Assembly: GCA_036268075.1 (NCBI GenBank)
Contig: DATAUV010000010.1
Span: forward strand, 1 to 64,000
Origin: DATARH01 sp036268075
GTDB taxonomy: Bacteria; Pseudomonadota; Alphaproteobacteria; ATCC43930; CGMCC-115725
Length of the DNA stretch: 64,000 nucleotides
Direction of reading: 5' to 3'
Shown: piece by piece, positions 25,351 through 33,962 of the stretch
How the letters are laid out: each line of letters opens with the position of its first letter
Position numbering within the stretch: the stretch's first letter is position 1
Notes under the pieces: model-generated
Seen by the model: only the letters and a program-made list of their open reading frames with translations
Database searches by the model: none
Told to the model about the DNA's origin: nothing
Position numbers and translations under genes: made by a program

Positions 25351-27494
25351 CGCCTGACCCGCCCCAACCCGTTGAGCGCCCGGTCGATAAACAGCACGAA
25401 CGACCGCGCCTTCAGGTGATAGGCCTCGCCCGGCCGCCAGCGCATCCCGTTCCTCGCTAATCCGCTCGGCTCCGCGGTATCGACCAGCGCTTCCCACTCC
25501 ATCGGCGCCGCCAATCCGGGGAACACGAATTCGAGGTTCTCGTGATAGGCGTTCATCATCACGAGAAAGCTGGCGTCGATGTCGCACTGGCCGCCGGTCG
25601 TGTAGAACTCGCCGGCCGCGCCGCCCAGCACACAGCCGATGGTCAGCGCGAAATGGTTGCCCCAATCCTCGGGCGTCGCCTCGACCCCGGCCGGCGTCAC
25701 CCAGGTGATGTCCTTGAGCCCGTCCTGCGACAGGACCTCGCCGCGAAAAAAGCGCGGTCGCGAAAACACCCGGTGCGTCCGCCGCAGCTCCAAGAGATAG
25801 CGCACGAAATCCCGCAGCGCCTCGTCTTCGGGCCGCACCTTGCGCCAGTCGGTCCACGAAATCGCGTTGTCCTGGCAATAGGCGTTGTTGTTGCCGCCCT
25901 GGCTGCGCCCGAACTCGTCGCCGGCGAGGATCATCGGCACGCCCAGCGACAGCAGCAGCGTCGCCATCAGGTTGCGCCTTTGCCGGTCGCGCAGCGCGGT
26001 GATCTCGGGATCGTCGGTCGGCCCCTCGACGCCGCAGTTCCAGCTATGGTTCGGCTCGTGCCCGTCGCGGTTTCCTTCGCCGTTATCCTCGTTGTGCTTG
26101 TCCTCGTAGCTGACCAGGTCCTGCAGCGTGAACCCGTCATGGGCGGTGATGAAATTGGTGCTGGCCCACGGCCGCCGCCCGCGATACCCGAACACGTCCG
26201 ACGACCCGGCAAGACGCGAGCCCATCTCGGCGACGAGCCCGGTATCGCCCTTCCAGAACCGCCGCACCGTGTCGCGGTATTGGCCGTTCCACTCGGCCCA
26301 GCCCGGCGGGAAATTGCCGAGATGATACCCGCCCGGCCCGATGTCCCACGGCTCGGCGATGAGCTTGAGGCGAGTCAGGACCGGGTCCTGGCGGACCGCG
26401 TCGAAAAACGCCGCGTCCTGCGTGTACTCGCCCTTTTCCCGCCCTAACGCCGCGCAAAGGTCGAAGCGGAACCCGTCGACCCGCATCTCGGTCGCCCAGT
26501 AGCGTAAGGAGTCGAGCACCATCTGCAAGACGCGGGGATGCTCGGTGTTGAGCGTGTTGCCGGTGCCGGTATCGTCGCGGTACTCGCGCCGGTTTTCCTG
26601 GAGCCGGTAGTAGGAAAGGTTATCGATGCCGCGGAACGACAGCGTCGGCCCGAGCCGGTTGCCCTCGCCGGTGTGGTTGTAGACGACGTCGAGCAGCACC
26701 TCGATCCCCGCCGCGTGCAGCCGCTGCACCGCGGTTTTGGCTTCGCGGATGTCGTCGCTGGGAAGGAAGCGCGGGTCGGGCGCGAAAAAGCCGATCGTGT
26801 TGTAGCCCCAGTAATTGACCAGCCCGCGTCCGGTCAGCATCCGCTCGCTGATCGCCGCGTGGATCGGCAGGAACTCGACCGCGGTGACGCCGAGATTGAC
26901 GAGGTAGTCGATCACCGCCGGCGACGACAGCGCGGCAAACGTCCCCCGGTGCGGGTCGGGCACTTGCGGATGGGTCTTGGTGAACCCGCGCACGTGCATC
27001 TCGTAGATGACGGTCTCTTCCCACGGCGTCTGCGGCCGTCGGTCGTCGCCCCAGGTAAAGGCGCTCTCGACGACCCGGCACTTCGGCACGTATCTCGCGC
27101 TGTCGCGCCGGTCGAAGGCGAGATCCTCGCGCGGGCTGCCGATACGATACCCGAACACGATGTCGTTCCACCGCAGCGCGCCCTGGATCGCCCGCGCATA
27201 GGGGTCGATCAGCAATTTGTGGTGGTTGAAGCGGTGGCCGTTATTCGGGTCGTAGGGACCGTAGACGCGATACCCGTAAAGCTGGCCCGGCCGCATCTCG
27301 GGCAGATAGCCGTGCCACACCTCGTCGGTGTATTCCGGCAATTCGATCCGCGCCTCTTCCTGGCCCGAGCCGTCGAACAGGCACAGCTCGACCCGTTCGG
27401 CATGGGCCGAAAACAGCGCGAAATTGACCCCCTTGCCGTCCCAGGTCGCACCGAGCGGATAGGGGGCGCCAGGCCATACGCGCGGCGCGGGCAC
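25347..27494 (-). CDS. glgX: Glycogen debranching enzyme
   Basis: The 715-residue GH13 isoamylase-type enzyme hydrolyses alpha-1,6 branches in phosphorylase-limit glycogen. It has an N-terminal CBM48 domain (YPLGATWDGKGVNFALFSAH), conserved GH13 regions with the nucleophile in DGFRFDLCAALG, the acid/base Glu in LIAEPWDIGPGGY, and FITAHDGFTLQDLVSY. The GTG start (27492-27494) directly abuts the glgB stop (TGAGTG), which indicates coupled translation. Next is malQ. Confidence 0.95.
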   Translation of the reverse strand: MPAPRVWPGAPYPLGATWDGKGVNFALFSAHAERVELCLFDGSGQEEARIELPEYTDEVWHGYLPEMRPGQLYGYRVYGPYDPNNGHRFNHHKLLIDPYARAIQGALRWNDIVFGYRIGSPREDLAFDRRDSARYVPKCRVVESAFTWGDDRRPQTPWEETVIYEMHVRGFTKTHPQVPDPHRGTFAALSSPAVIDYLVNLGVTAVEFLPIHAAISERMLTGRGLVNYWGYNTIGFFAPDPRFLPSDDIREAKTAVQRLHAAGIEVLLDVVYNHTGEGNRLGPTLSFRGIDNLSYYRLQENRREYRDDTGTGNTLNTEHPRVLQMVLDSLRYWATEMRVDGFRFDLCAALGREKGEYTQDAAFFDAVRQDPVLTRLKLIAEPWDIGPGGYHLGNFPPGWAEWNGQYRDTVRRFWKGDTGLVAEMGSRLAGSSDVFGYRGRRPWASTNFITAHDGFTLQDLVSYEDKHNEDNGEGNRDGHEPNHSWNCGVEGPTDDPEITALRDRQRRNLMATLLLSLGVPMILAGDEFGRSQGGNNNAYCQDNAISWTDWRKVRPEDEALRDFVRYLLELRRTHRVFSRPRFFRGEVLSQDGLKDITWVTPAGVEATPEDWGNHFALTIGCVLGGAAGEFYTTGGQCDIDASFLVMMNAYHENLEFVFPGLAAPMEWEALVDTAEPSGLARNGMRWRPGEAYHLKARSFVLFIDRALNGLGRVRR

Positions 27495-29708
27495 TCAGCA
27501 CTCTCGCGTAAAGATCAGCACGCCCAGCGGCGGCAGGGTCAGGCGCAGCGAATAGGGGTGGCCGTGCATCGGCTCGGGCTCGGCGGCGACGAGGCCGAGA
27601 TTGCCGACGCCGCTGCCGCCATAGCTCGCCGCGTCGGTGTTGATGCGCTCGGCGTAGCTTCCGGGCAGCGGCACGCCGATCCGATAATCCTCGCGCGGGA
27701 CCGGGGTAAAATTGCACACGATGACCGCAAGCTCGTCGGCATCGCGGCTGCGGCGCAGATAGGACACGACGCTTTCATGCCCGTTGGCGGCGTCGATCCA
27801 GCGGAACCCGTCGCCCTCGCAATCGAGGACGTGCAGGGCCGGAACCTCGCGGTAGAGCCTGTTGAGGTCGCCGAGCAAGGCCGACGCGCCGGCATGAAGC
27901 GGATCGCCCAGCAACTGCCAATCCAGACCGAAATCATGGTTCCACTCGCGCTCCTGCCCGAACTCGGCGCCCATGAACAGGAGCTTCTTGCCGGGATGGG
28001 TCCACATGAAGGCGAGATAGGCGCGCAGATTGGCAAAGCGCTGCCACTGGTCGCCCGGCATCCGCGCGATCAGCGACCCTTTGCCGTGCACCATCTCGTC
28101 ATGGCTGAGCGGCAGGATGAAGTTTTCGTGGAACGCGTAGAGGAGCCCGAAGGTCAGATCGTTGTGGTGGAATTTGCGGTGGACCGGGTCTTTCGAGATA
28201 TAGCGCAGCGTGTCGTGCATCCACCCCATGTTCCATTTGAACCCGAACCCGAGGCCGCCGACGTAAACCGGGCGCGACACCATCGGCCACGCCGTCGATT
28301 CCTCGGCCGCCGTCGTCGCCCCCTCGGCCTCGCCGAACACCAGCTCGTTCATCCGGCGCAGGAACGCGATGGCGTCGAGATTTTCCCGCCCGCCATACTG
28401 GTTCGCGACCCATTCGCCCTCGCGCCGGCTGTAGTCGAGGTACAGCATCGACGCCACCGCATCCACGCGCAGCCCGTCGATGTGGTACTCGGCGAGCCAG
28501 TAAAGCGCGCTCGACAACAGGAAATTCGCTACCTCGCGCCGGCCGTAATTGAAGATCAGCGTGTTCCAGTCGTGGTGGAACCCCTGGCGCGGGTCGGCGT
28601 GTTCGTAGAGCGCGGTGCCGTCGAACCGGCCGAGGCCATGCGCGTCGGTCGGGAAATGCCCCGGGACCCAATCGAGCCACACGCCAAGCCCGGCCTGGTG
28701 GCAGGCATCGACAAAACCCCGGAAATCGTCCGGCGAGCCATACCGCGAGGTCGGCGCGAACAGCGAGACCGGCTGATACCCCCACGACCCGTCGAACGGA
28801 TATTCCGTGATCGGCATCAGTTCGATATGGGTGAACCCCAGCCCCACCACATACGGCACAAGCTGCTCGGCGAGCTCGCGATAGGTCAGGTACCGCCCGT
28901 TCTCGGCCAGGTTCCGCCGCCACGAGCCGAGATGCACCTCGTAGATCGAGATCGGCGCCTCGCGGTGGTTGCGCTCGGCCCGCCCGGCCATCCACGCCGC
29001 GTCGTCCCATCTGTGACGCGGCGGCGCGGCGACGATCGACGCCGTGCCCGGCGCCCGCTCGGCCTCCTCGGCGTAGGGGTCGGCCTTGAGCGGCAATACC
29101 GCGCCGTCGGGCCCGACGATCTCGTATTTGTAGCGGTTGCCGGCGCCGAGGCCGGGTACGAAAATCTCCCAAAACCCGCCGGCATGGCGCCGCCGCATCG
29201 GCATCCGCCGGCCGTCCCAGCCGTTGAAGTCGCCGACGACCGAGACCCGCCGCGCGTTCGGCGCCCACACGGCAAACCCGACCCCGGCGACACCGTCGAG
29301 CGTCAGCGGGTGCGCGCCGAGCTTGCGGTGGCTTTCGAGATGGCTGCCCTCGGTCAGCAGATGCAGGTCGAGATCGCCGAGCACCGGCGGAAACCGGTAG
29401 ATGTCGTCAAACTCGCGCTCGCCGACCCTCAGCCGGTACGCGAACGGGCTTTTCCGGCTGATCCGGGCCTCGAAAAACCCCTCCGGATGCACCCGTTCCG
29501 CCTCGGTCACGATCTTGCCGCGCGCGTCGACGACCTGCACCACCTCCGCCTCGGGCAGAAACGCCCGCACGACGATCCCGCCGCCTTCCGAATGCATGCC
29601 GAGAAACGAAAACGGATCGCCATGCCGCGCCGCGACGATCTCGGCCACCTGCCCGTCGTCCCGCCGCTCGCGAATACGCGATCCCTGTTCAGCCACCTGC
29701 TGCGCCAT
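27495..29708 (-). CDS. glgB: 1,4-alpha-glucan branching enzyme
   Basis: The 737-residue GH13 branching enzyme makes the alpha-1,6 links of glycogen. An N-terminal N1 domain and CBM48 domain (LTLDGVAGVGFAVWAPNARR) precede the catalytic barrel with SWGYQPVSLFAPTSRYG, the nucleophile in DGLRVDAVASML, the acid in AEESTAWPMVSRP and the transition-state residues in LSHDEMVHGKGS. The ATG at 29708 has AGGCAAGG upstream; an earlier TTG is less likely. It is the first gene of the operon. No glgA, glgC or glgP is present in the window. Confidence 0.95.
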   Translation of the reverse strand: MAQQVAEQGSRIRERRDDGQVAEIVAARHGDPFSFLGMHSEGGGIVVRAFLPEAEVVQVVDARGKIVTEAERVHPEGFFEARISRKSPFAYRLRVGEREFDDIYRFPPVLGDLDLHLLTEGSHLESHRKLGAHPLTLDGVAGVGFAVWAPNARRVSVVGDFNGWDGRRMPMRRRHAGGFWEIFVPGLGAGNRYKYEIVGPDGAVLPLKADPYAEEAERAPGTASIVAAPPRHRWDDAAWMAGRAERNHREAPISIYEVHLGSWRRNLAENGRYLTYRELAEQLVPYVVGLGFTHIELMPITEYPFDGSWGYQPVSLFAPTSRYGSPDDFRGFVDACHQAGLGVWLDWVPGHFPTDAHGLGRFDGTALYEHADPRQGFHHDWNTLIFNYGRREVANFLLSSALYWLAEYHIDGLRVDAVASMLYLDYSRREGEWVANQYGGRENLDAIAFLRRMNELVFGEAEGATTAAEESTAWPMVSRPVYVGGLGFGFKWNMGWMHDTLRYISKDPVHRKFHHNDLTFGLLYAFHENFILPLSHDEMVHGKGSLIARMPGDQWQRFANLRAYLAFMWTHPGKKLLFMGAEFGQEREWNHDFGLDWQLLGDPLHAGASALLGDLNRLYREVPALHVLDCEGDGFRWIDAANGHESVVSYLRRSRDADELAVIVCNFTPVPREDYRIGVPLPGSYAERINTDAASYGGSGVGNLGLVAAEPEPMHGHPYSLRLTLPPLGVLIFTREC

Positions 29709-29794
29709 CACCTTGCCTGATGGAGAAATGCCCTCGCAGGACAACCACCGTTCGTCAAGACGGTTCCTCCAACATGAGCAACATCCCCTTGGCC

Positions 29795-29873
29795 GTCATC
29801 CCGGCGCAGGCCGGGACCCACTTGTCGGCGGCTCGTGCGCTGAACCGTGGGTCCCGGCCTACGCCGGGATGAC
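29795..29873. repeat. Type C hairpin repeat (GTCATCCCGGCG family)
   Basis: GTCATCCCGGCGCAGGCCGG is paired with CCGGCCTACGCCGGGATGAC. It fills the gap between the glgB start and the end of the ThDP gene, which is upstream on the same strand, so it may also act as a transcription attenuator. Confidence 0.85.
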
Positions 29874-29913
29874 GTCTTTGAGACGGTGCCGGGAGAGCGA
29901 TCGGGTAAATTCG

Positions 29914-31467
29914 CTACATCACCACCTCGACCAAAAACGGTCCCGGCGCGGCGAGGCCGGCGGCAAAGTGGCGGTTGAATTCGTCCATGTTGGTCACCTT
30001 CGCGCCGGGCACGCCGAGCGACTTGGCGAGGCCTACCCAGTCGATGTCGGGCTGGCCGATGTTCAGCATGTCGAGCGCCTTGCGCCCCGGGTTGCCGGCC
30101 CCGACATTGGCGAGCTCGCCCTTCAAGATCTGGTACGAGCGGTTGGAGAACACCACCGTCGTCACGTCGAGCCCCTCGCGCGCGTGAGTCCAGAGGGCCT
30201 GCACCGTATACATCCCGCTGCCGTCGCCTTCGAGGCACACGACCTTGCGGTCAGGGCACGCCACCGCCGCGCCGGTCGCGAGCGGCAGGCCGAGCCCGAT
30301 CGACCCGCCCATGTTCGACAGCCAGTCATGCGGCGCGGCCGCCTTGGTCGGGGCGAAAAACCCGCGCCCGGTCGTCACCGCCTCGTCCGCGACGATTGCG
30401 TTTTCGGGTAAAAGCGCGCCGAGCGACGCCCCCAGCGCCTCCGACGTGATCGCTCCCGTGCCCGGCCCCCCAGGCCTGTCGTTGACCACCGGCGCCGGAG
30501 TCCGCGTCGCCCCGACCGCCTCGGCCAAGGCTTCCAACGCGCCGATCGCATCCTCCTCGGGCCGCGACAGCACATGCCCCTCGCAGCCCTCGGGCGTCAG
30601 CACGCTCGGCTTGTCGGGATAGGCGAAGAACGCCACCGGCATCTTTGCGCCGACGAGGATCACGTGCTTCAAGCCTGCCAGCACCTTTGTCGCCTGATCG
30701 ACGACATAGGGCACCCGCTCGACCGAAACCCGCCCGCGCCCGCGCTGGGTGCGCGCGTTGGAGCCCTGCGCGATGAGACGCGCGCCCGTTTTCGCCGCGA
30801 TCCGCCCGGCGAGGTTGAGGCCGTCCTCGCGCACCGCCCGCCCGGTCAAGAGGATGAGGGTCGGCTCGCCCGAGCGCAGCACCCGCGCCGCCCTGTCGAC
30901 CGCGTCCGACGACACCGCCGCCGCCGGCTTCTGCGCCGCGACCGGCGCCGCGCCGGTGCCCTCGGTCCAGGCGGTATCGGCCGGCAGGATCAAGGTCGCG
31001 ATCTGCCCCGGCAGGGTCCGCGCCGCCTCGATCGCCAGCGCCCCGTCGGCCGCCACGGTCTTCGCGCTCGGCGAGGTCTTGACCCAATGCGACGACGGCC
31101 GCGCCAGCCCCTCGATATCCGAGGTCAGCGGCGCGTCGTATTGCCGGTGATAGGTCGCGTGGTCGCCGACGATGTTGACCATCCCCGACATCGCCTTGTT
31201 GGCGTTATGAATGTTGGCGAGCCCGTTCGCCAACCCCGGCCCGAGGTGCAAGAGCGTCGCCGCCGGCCCGTCGGTCATCCGGAAATACCCGTCCGCCGCC
31301 CCGGTCACCACCCCCTCGAAGAGGCCCAGAACGCAGCGCATCCCGTCGACCCGGTCGAGCGCCGCGACGAAATGCATCTCCGACGTGCCCGGATTGGCGA
31401 AACAAACATTAACCCCGCCGCCCACCAGCGTGCGCACGAGACTCTCGGCGCCATTCATCTCGGCCAT
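29914..31467 (-). CDS. Thiamine-diphosphate enzyme, acetolactate synthase large-subunit-like
   Basis: The 517-residue protein has all three ThDP-enzyme domains. The PYR domain carries the catalytic Glu51 in LGLFEGVVTGAADGY. The central domain follows near residues 185-330. The PP domain has the cofactor motif GDGSGMYTVQALWTHA...FSNRSYQIL near 425-460. It belongs to the broad IlvB-like group that includes benzoylformate and oxo-acid decarboxylases, and no small regulatory subunit gene is adjacent, so valine synthesis is not implied. GGGAG lies before the ATG at 31467. It stands alone between two repeat or regulatory gaps. Confidence 0.87.
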   Translation of the reverse strand: MAEMNGAESLVRTLVGGGVNVCFANPGTSEMHFVAALDRVDGMRCVLGLFEGVVTGAADGYFRMTDGPAATLLHLGPGLANGLANIHNANKAMSGMVNIVGDHATYHRQYDAPLTSDIEGLARPSSHWVKTSPSAKTVAADGALAIEAARTLPGQIATLILPADTAWTEGTGAAPVAAQKPAAAVSSDAVDRAARVLRSGEPTLILLTGRAVREDGLNLAGRIAAKTGARLIAQGSNARTQRGRGRVSVERVPYVVDQATKVLAGLKHVILVGAKMPVAFFAYPDKPSVLTPEGCEGHVLSRPEEDAIGALEALAEAVGATRTPAPVVNDRPGGPGTGAITSEALGASLGALLPENAIVADEAVTTGRGFFAPTKAAAPHDWLSNMGGSIGLGLPLATGAAVACPDRKVVCLEGDGSGMYTVQALWTHAREGLDVTTVVFSNRSYQILKGELANVGAGNPGRKALDMLNIGQPDIDWVGLAKSLGVPGAKVTNMDEFNRHFAAGLAAPGPFLVEVVM

Positions 31468-31565
31468 CAAAGGCTCCCCACCTATCTCCGACGCAGCATG
31501 CCCGCCGCGCGGAACCGCTGCAAGGTAGGCGGAGGGGCGCGATGTACGCTTCGGGACTTAAGGCT

Positions 31566-31937
31566 CTACCGTGTTGCCGGGGAAATGCTCCAAATCTTGA
31601 TCTCGCCGTCGAGCCGTTCAAAACGGTGCCGGCATCCTTTTGGGACGAACAGCACGTCGCCGACGGTGCACTCCAGATCCACGTCGCCGCACCGCAACAC
31701 GCCGAACCCGGAAACCACGACGTAGACGGCCTCACGCAAGCCGTCGTTCTGCCGCCCGTTTTCCGCATGCGTCAGACCACGAACCTCCAGACCAACCGCC
31801 TCACCGGGCGCGCTCACGCCGACGACCTTGCAGGCTTCCGCCCAGGACATCGGTTCCGCGGCTGCGGTCAGATTGACGGGCCTCGACGGCCCCGTCGCCA
31901 TCTGGTCGACCGGCCGCTTACCACTGGAGGAGTCCAT
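31566..31937 (-). CDS. Cupin-domain protein coupled to a Crp/FNR regulator
   Basis: The 123-residue protein has one cupin domain in its second half: LREAVYVVVSGFGVLRCGD, then VGDVLFVPKGCRHRFERLDGEIKIWSIS. The second motif keeps PxG...H; the first motif lacks the usual pair of histidines, so metal binding is uncertain. Its ATG overlaps the stop of the Crp-type regulator gene by one base (TGATG), so it is co-translated and may be a sensor or target of that regulator. A small-molecule-binding or isomerase role is possible. Confidence 0.78.
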   Translation of the reverse strand: MDSSSGKRPVDQMATGPSRPVNLTAAAEPMSWAEACKVVGVSAPGEAVGLEVRGLTHAENGRQNDGLREAVYVVVSGFGVLRCGDVDLECTVGDVLFVPKGCRHRFERLDGEIKIWSISPATR

Positions 31938-32701
31938 CAGATGAGACCTTTGAGCCGCTTGCCAGCCTCGCTCTCCGGCTCCCGTCTGGCACGGTCGAGG
32001 TGGAGATAGCTCGCCTCGTACCGCGCGGCTTTGCGCAGCCGCTCGGGGTCCGGGACGATCCATGTCTTCCCTTCGATCGCGATCAGATTTTCCTCGCGAA
32101 GCTGCTTCAGCATCCGATTGACGTGAACGGGCGTGAGGCCGGTCGCGTCCGCCAAATCGGCCTGGGTGACCGGAAACTCGAACTTCTGGTCGTCGATCTC
32201 GCCAAACGCCCTCATGCGCAAAAAGATTTCGTAGATGAGGAAGCCGATGCGCGCGTAGGCGTCCCGCCGCCCTTCGTCGATGATGCGCTCGCGCAGCACT
32301 CCTTCGTCCTGAAGCGTGTTCCACCAGAAGGCGAGAGCGATGGTGGGTCGGTTGAGGAGCAGGTCCTTCATGCGCTCGCCCGAGATCGAGGCGACCACGC
32401 TCGGAGTCAGGGTCCCGATGCTGTGGTCCATCTCGTCCAGGATGAATATTTCCGAGTCGCAAGGGTCGCCCGGCACCAGAAACGCCATGATCTGACGGGA
32501 GCCGTCCTCCAGGATCTTGTATCGACAGGCGAGCCCGGTAAGCACCACGTGGATGTCGTCGGAATGCTGGCCCTCCCGGATAATGTCCTCGCGGGCGTCA
32601 TAGTTTTTCTGCCGCTGCCACGTGAGCTCGTTGATGAGGCGCTGGTCTTCCTCGGAAAAATGCGAGAACTGCACGAGCTTTTTGAGCAACGGACTATCCA
32701 T
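31937..32701 (-). CDS. Crp/FNR family transcriptional regulator
   Basis: The 254-residue protein has an N-terminal cyclic-nucleotide-binding-type beta roll (residues about 20-130, with REGQHSDDIHVVLTGLACRY and LVPGDPCDSE), the long dimer helix and a C-terminal winged helix-turn-helix (PVTQADLADATGLTPVHVNRMLKQL near residues 175-200). No FNR-type cysteine cluster is seen, so it is not an oxygen-sensing FNR. AGGAGA precedes the ATG. The upstream gap holds a weak FNR-like half-site. It probably autoregulates and controls the coupled cupin gene or distant genes. Confidence 0.88.
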   Translation of the reverse strand: MDSPLLKKLVQFSHFSEEDQRLINELTWQRQKNYDAREDIIREGQHSDDIHVVLTGLACRYKILEDGSRQIMAFLVPGDPCDSEIFILDEMDHSIGTLTPSVVASISGERMKDLLLNRPTIALAFWWNTLQDEGVLRERIIDEGRRDAYARIGFLIYEIFLRMRAFGEIDDQKFEFPVTQADLADATGLTPVHVNRMLKQLREENLIAIEGKTWIVPDPERLRKAARYEASYLHLDRARREPESEAGKRLKGLI

Positions 32702-32825
32702 GACGCTCTCCTGTCATGGTGGGGAACGCCCCTCAGCCCTCCTTGGTTCGGCCTCGGACGGGTCCCTCCTCGCGGACTTGATCCAGTTAAGTTCCAGCGC
32801 CGCCGTCATCGCGCACACTGGCGCC

Positions 32826-33098
32826 ATGATCAGCGACCGGCCGATCTTCGATCACGGCGACGTGCGCCAATCCGAATCGGACCCATCCCAAACGGCGGAA
32901 GGATCGGTTTCGGAGGAATGCACTGCCCGTCGCCTCGCCGCCCTCACGTTTGTGATCGCGAACAATTCGCTCGCCAGCATCACAAGGACGGGTAAACGTC
33001 TGGAGCGTGCCCGGGCCATCATGTCCGCGACTACCGAGATGATCGCGACCGCTCGTGAGGCGCTCGCGCGCTCACGAAATTTGCTGGCGAGGCGCTGA
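32826..33098 (+). CDS. Hypothetical small protein
   Basis: The 90-residue reading frame starts at ATG 32826, divergently from the Crp gene. It has an acidic N-terminal part and an Ala/Arg-rich helical C-terminal half (LERARAIMSATTEMIATARE). I do not recognise a family and no strong ribosome-binding site is visible, so it may not be a gene. The convergent VOC gene ends 20 bases beyond it. Confidence 0.4.
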   Translation: MISDRPIFDHGDVRQSESDPSQTAEGSVSEECTARRLAALTFVIANNSLASITRTGKRLERARAIMSATTEMIATAREALARSRNLLARR

Positions 33099-33118
33099 GC
33101 CGCCTCATCCTCGCGGCG

Positions 33119-33487
33119 CTATGTCTGCACCTGACGCTCAAGCGGCCACGCAAAGCTGAGCTCGTGCCCGTCCGGGTCGGTCAGGTGGAAGAACCGCTCG
33201 CCCCACTCGGCGTCGCGCGGCTCGGTGTCGGGCGGATGGCCCGCCGCGACCAGCCGCGCGTGGAGACCGTCCACGTCGGTTTCGTAGAAAATCAGCCGCC
33301 CCCACCACGACAGCCGCACCTCCCCCGGCTGCGCGATCAGGTTGAGAAACCCGGCGCCCGCCTTGAAGCTGGTGAACTTCGCCTCCTCCCCGCCATGCAG
33401 CATCTCAAACCCGAGCAGCCGGTAAAATCGCACCGCCCGCGCCATGTCGTGCGTCGCGAGGGTGACGGCCGAGATGCTGTCGATCAT
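33119..33487 (-). CDS. VOC (glyoxalase/extradiol-dioxygenase fold) family protein
   Basis: The 122-residue protein has two beta-alpha-beta-beta-beta modules typical of the vicinal oxygen chelate superfamily, with AVTLATHDMARAVRFYRLLGF at the start and FFHLTDPDGHELSFAWPL at the end. The Glu/His in the last strand (DGHELSF) could bind a metal. It follows the Rieske dioxygenase beta gene by 7 bases on the same strand. It could cleave or isomerise a dioxygenase product, or be a resistance protein; no substrate is evident. Confidence 0.85.
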   Translation of the reverse strand: MIDSISAVTLATHDMARAVRFYRLLGFEMLHGGEEAKFTSFKAGAGFLNLIAQPGEVRLSWWGRLIFYETDVDGLHARLVAAGHPPDTEPRDAEWGERFFHLTDPDGHELSFAWPLERQVQT

Positions 33488-33494
33488 GGGGGGC

Positions 33495-33962
33495 TTAGAG
33501 CGGCGTCGACAGTAGGCTCGGCACCGCGAACGTATCGAGGAGAATGATCTTGTCGCGAAATTTGAGCCCGCCGGCCTCGTCGACGACCCGATCGCGGTAG
33601 AGCCCGGTGGCGAACAGCCGGCTCTCGCCCTCCTGGTCGGTCTGGTAGACGGCGAAACTCGCCTCGACCAGCACCTCGCCGCCCTCCTGCCCCAACAACC
33701 GAGGCAACCCGATCAGGTGCCGGTCCCAGTGGATGTTGTATTTGTTGGCTTCCTGCAGCGCCATGATGCGGTCTTCCAGCACCGCCCGGCTGTCGCAATA
33801 AACGAGGCCCGCCGGCAAGCCCCGGTCGAAATTCTCGCGCGGGATGATGCTGTAGCGGCATTCCCGGGCGAAGAGGTCGAGCCAGGCGCGCCATTCCGCC
33901 GCGTCGATCAGCCCGCCATAGGCCGCGTAGAGGTCGAGAAGCGCCGTCCGGTCCGCATTCAT
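33495..33962 (-). CDS. Aromatic-ring-hydroxylating dioxygenase beta subunit
   Basis: The 155-residue protein has the SnoaL/NTF2-like fold of ring-hydroxylating dioxygenase beta subunits: LLDLYAAYGGLIDAAEWRAWLDLF, RECRYSIIPRENFDRG, and the closing strands LFATGLYRDRVVDEAGGLKFRDKIILLDT. Its ATG overlaps the alpha-subunit stop (ATGA), which fixes the partner. The alpha3beta3 enzyme would add both atoms of O2 to an aromatic ring, with electrons from a reductase or ferredoxin that is not encoded nearby. Confidence 0.9.
   Translation of the reverse strand: MNADRTALLDLYAAYGGLIDAAEWRAWLDLFARECRYSIIPRENFDRGLPAGLVYCDSRAVLEDRIMALQEANKYNIHWDRHLIGLPRLLGQEGGEVLVEASFAVYQTDQEGESRLFATGLYRDRVVDEAGGLKFRDKIILLDTFAVPSLLSTPL

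Noticed and set aside
23212..25419. Plus-strand 735-codon frame opposite malQ
   Set aside because: It is antisense to the clearly conserved 4-alpha-glucanotransferase, and its translation is low-complexity Arg/Pro/Gln-rich.
26538..29720. Very long plus-strand open frame (1060 codons) opposite glgB/glgX
   Set aside because: It is antisense to two well-supported GH13 enzymes. High G+C makes long stop-free antisense frames common, and the translation is Arg/His/Val-rich without motifs.
32778..32791. FNR-like box TTGATCCAGTTAAG upstream of the Crp-type gene
   Set aside because: Only the left half (TTGAT) matches. The right half agrees at two of five bases, and the regulator has no FNR cysteines.
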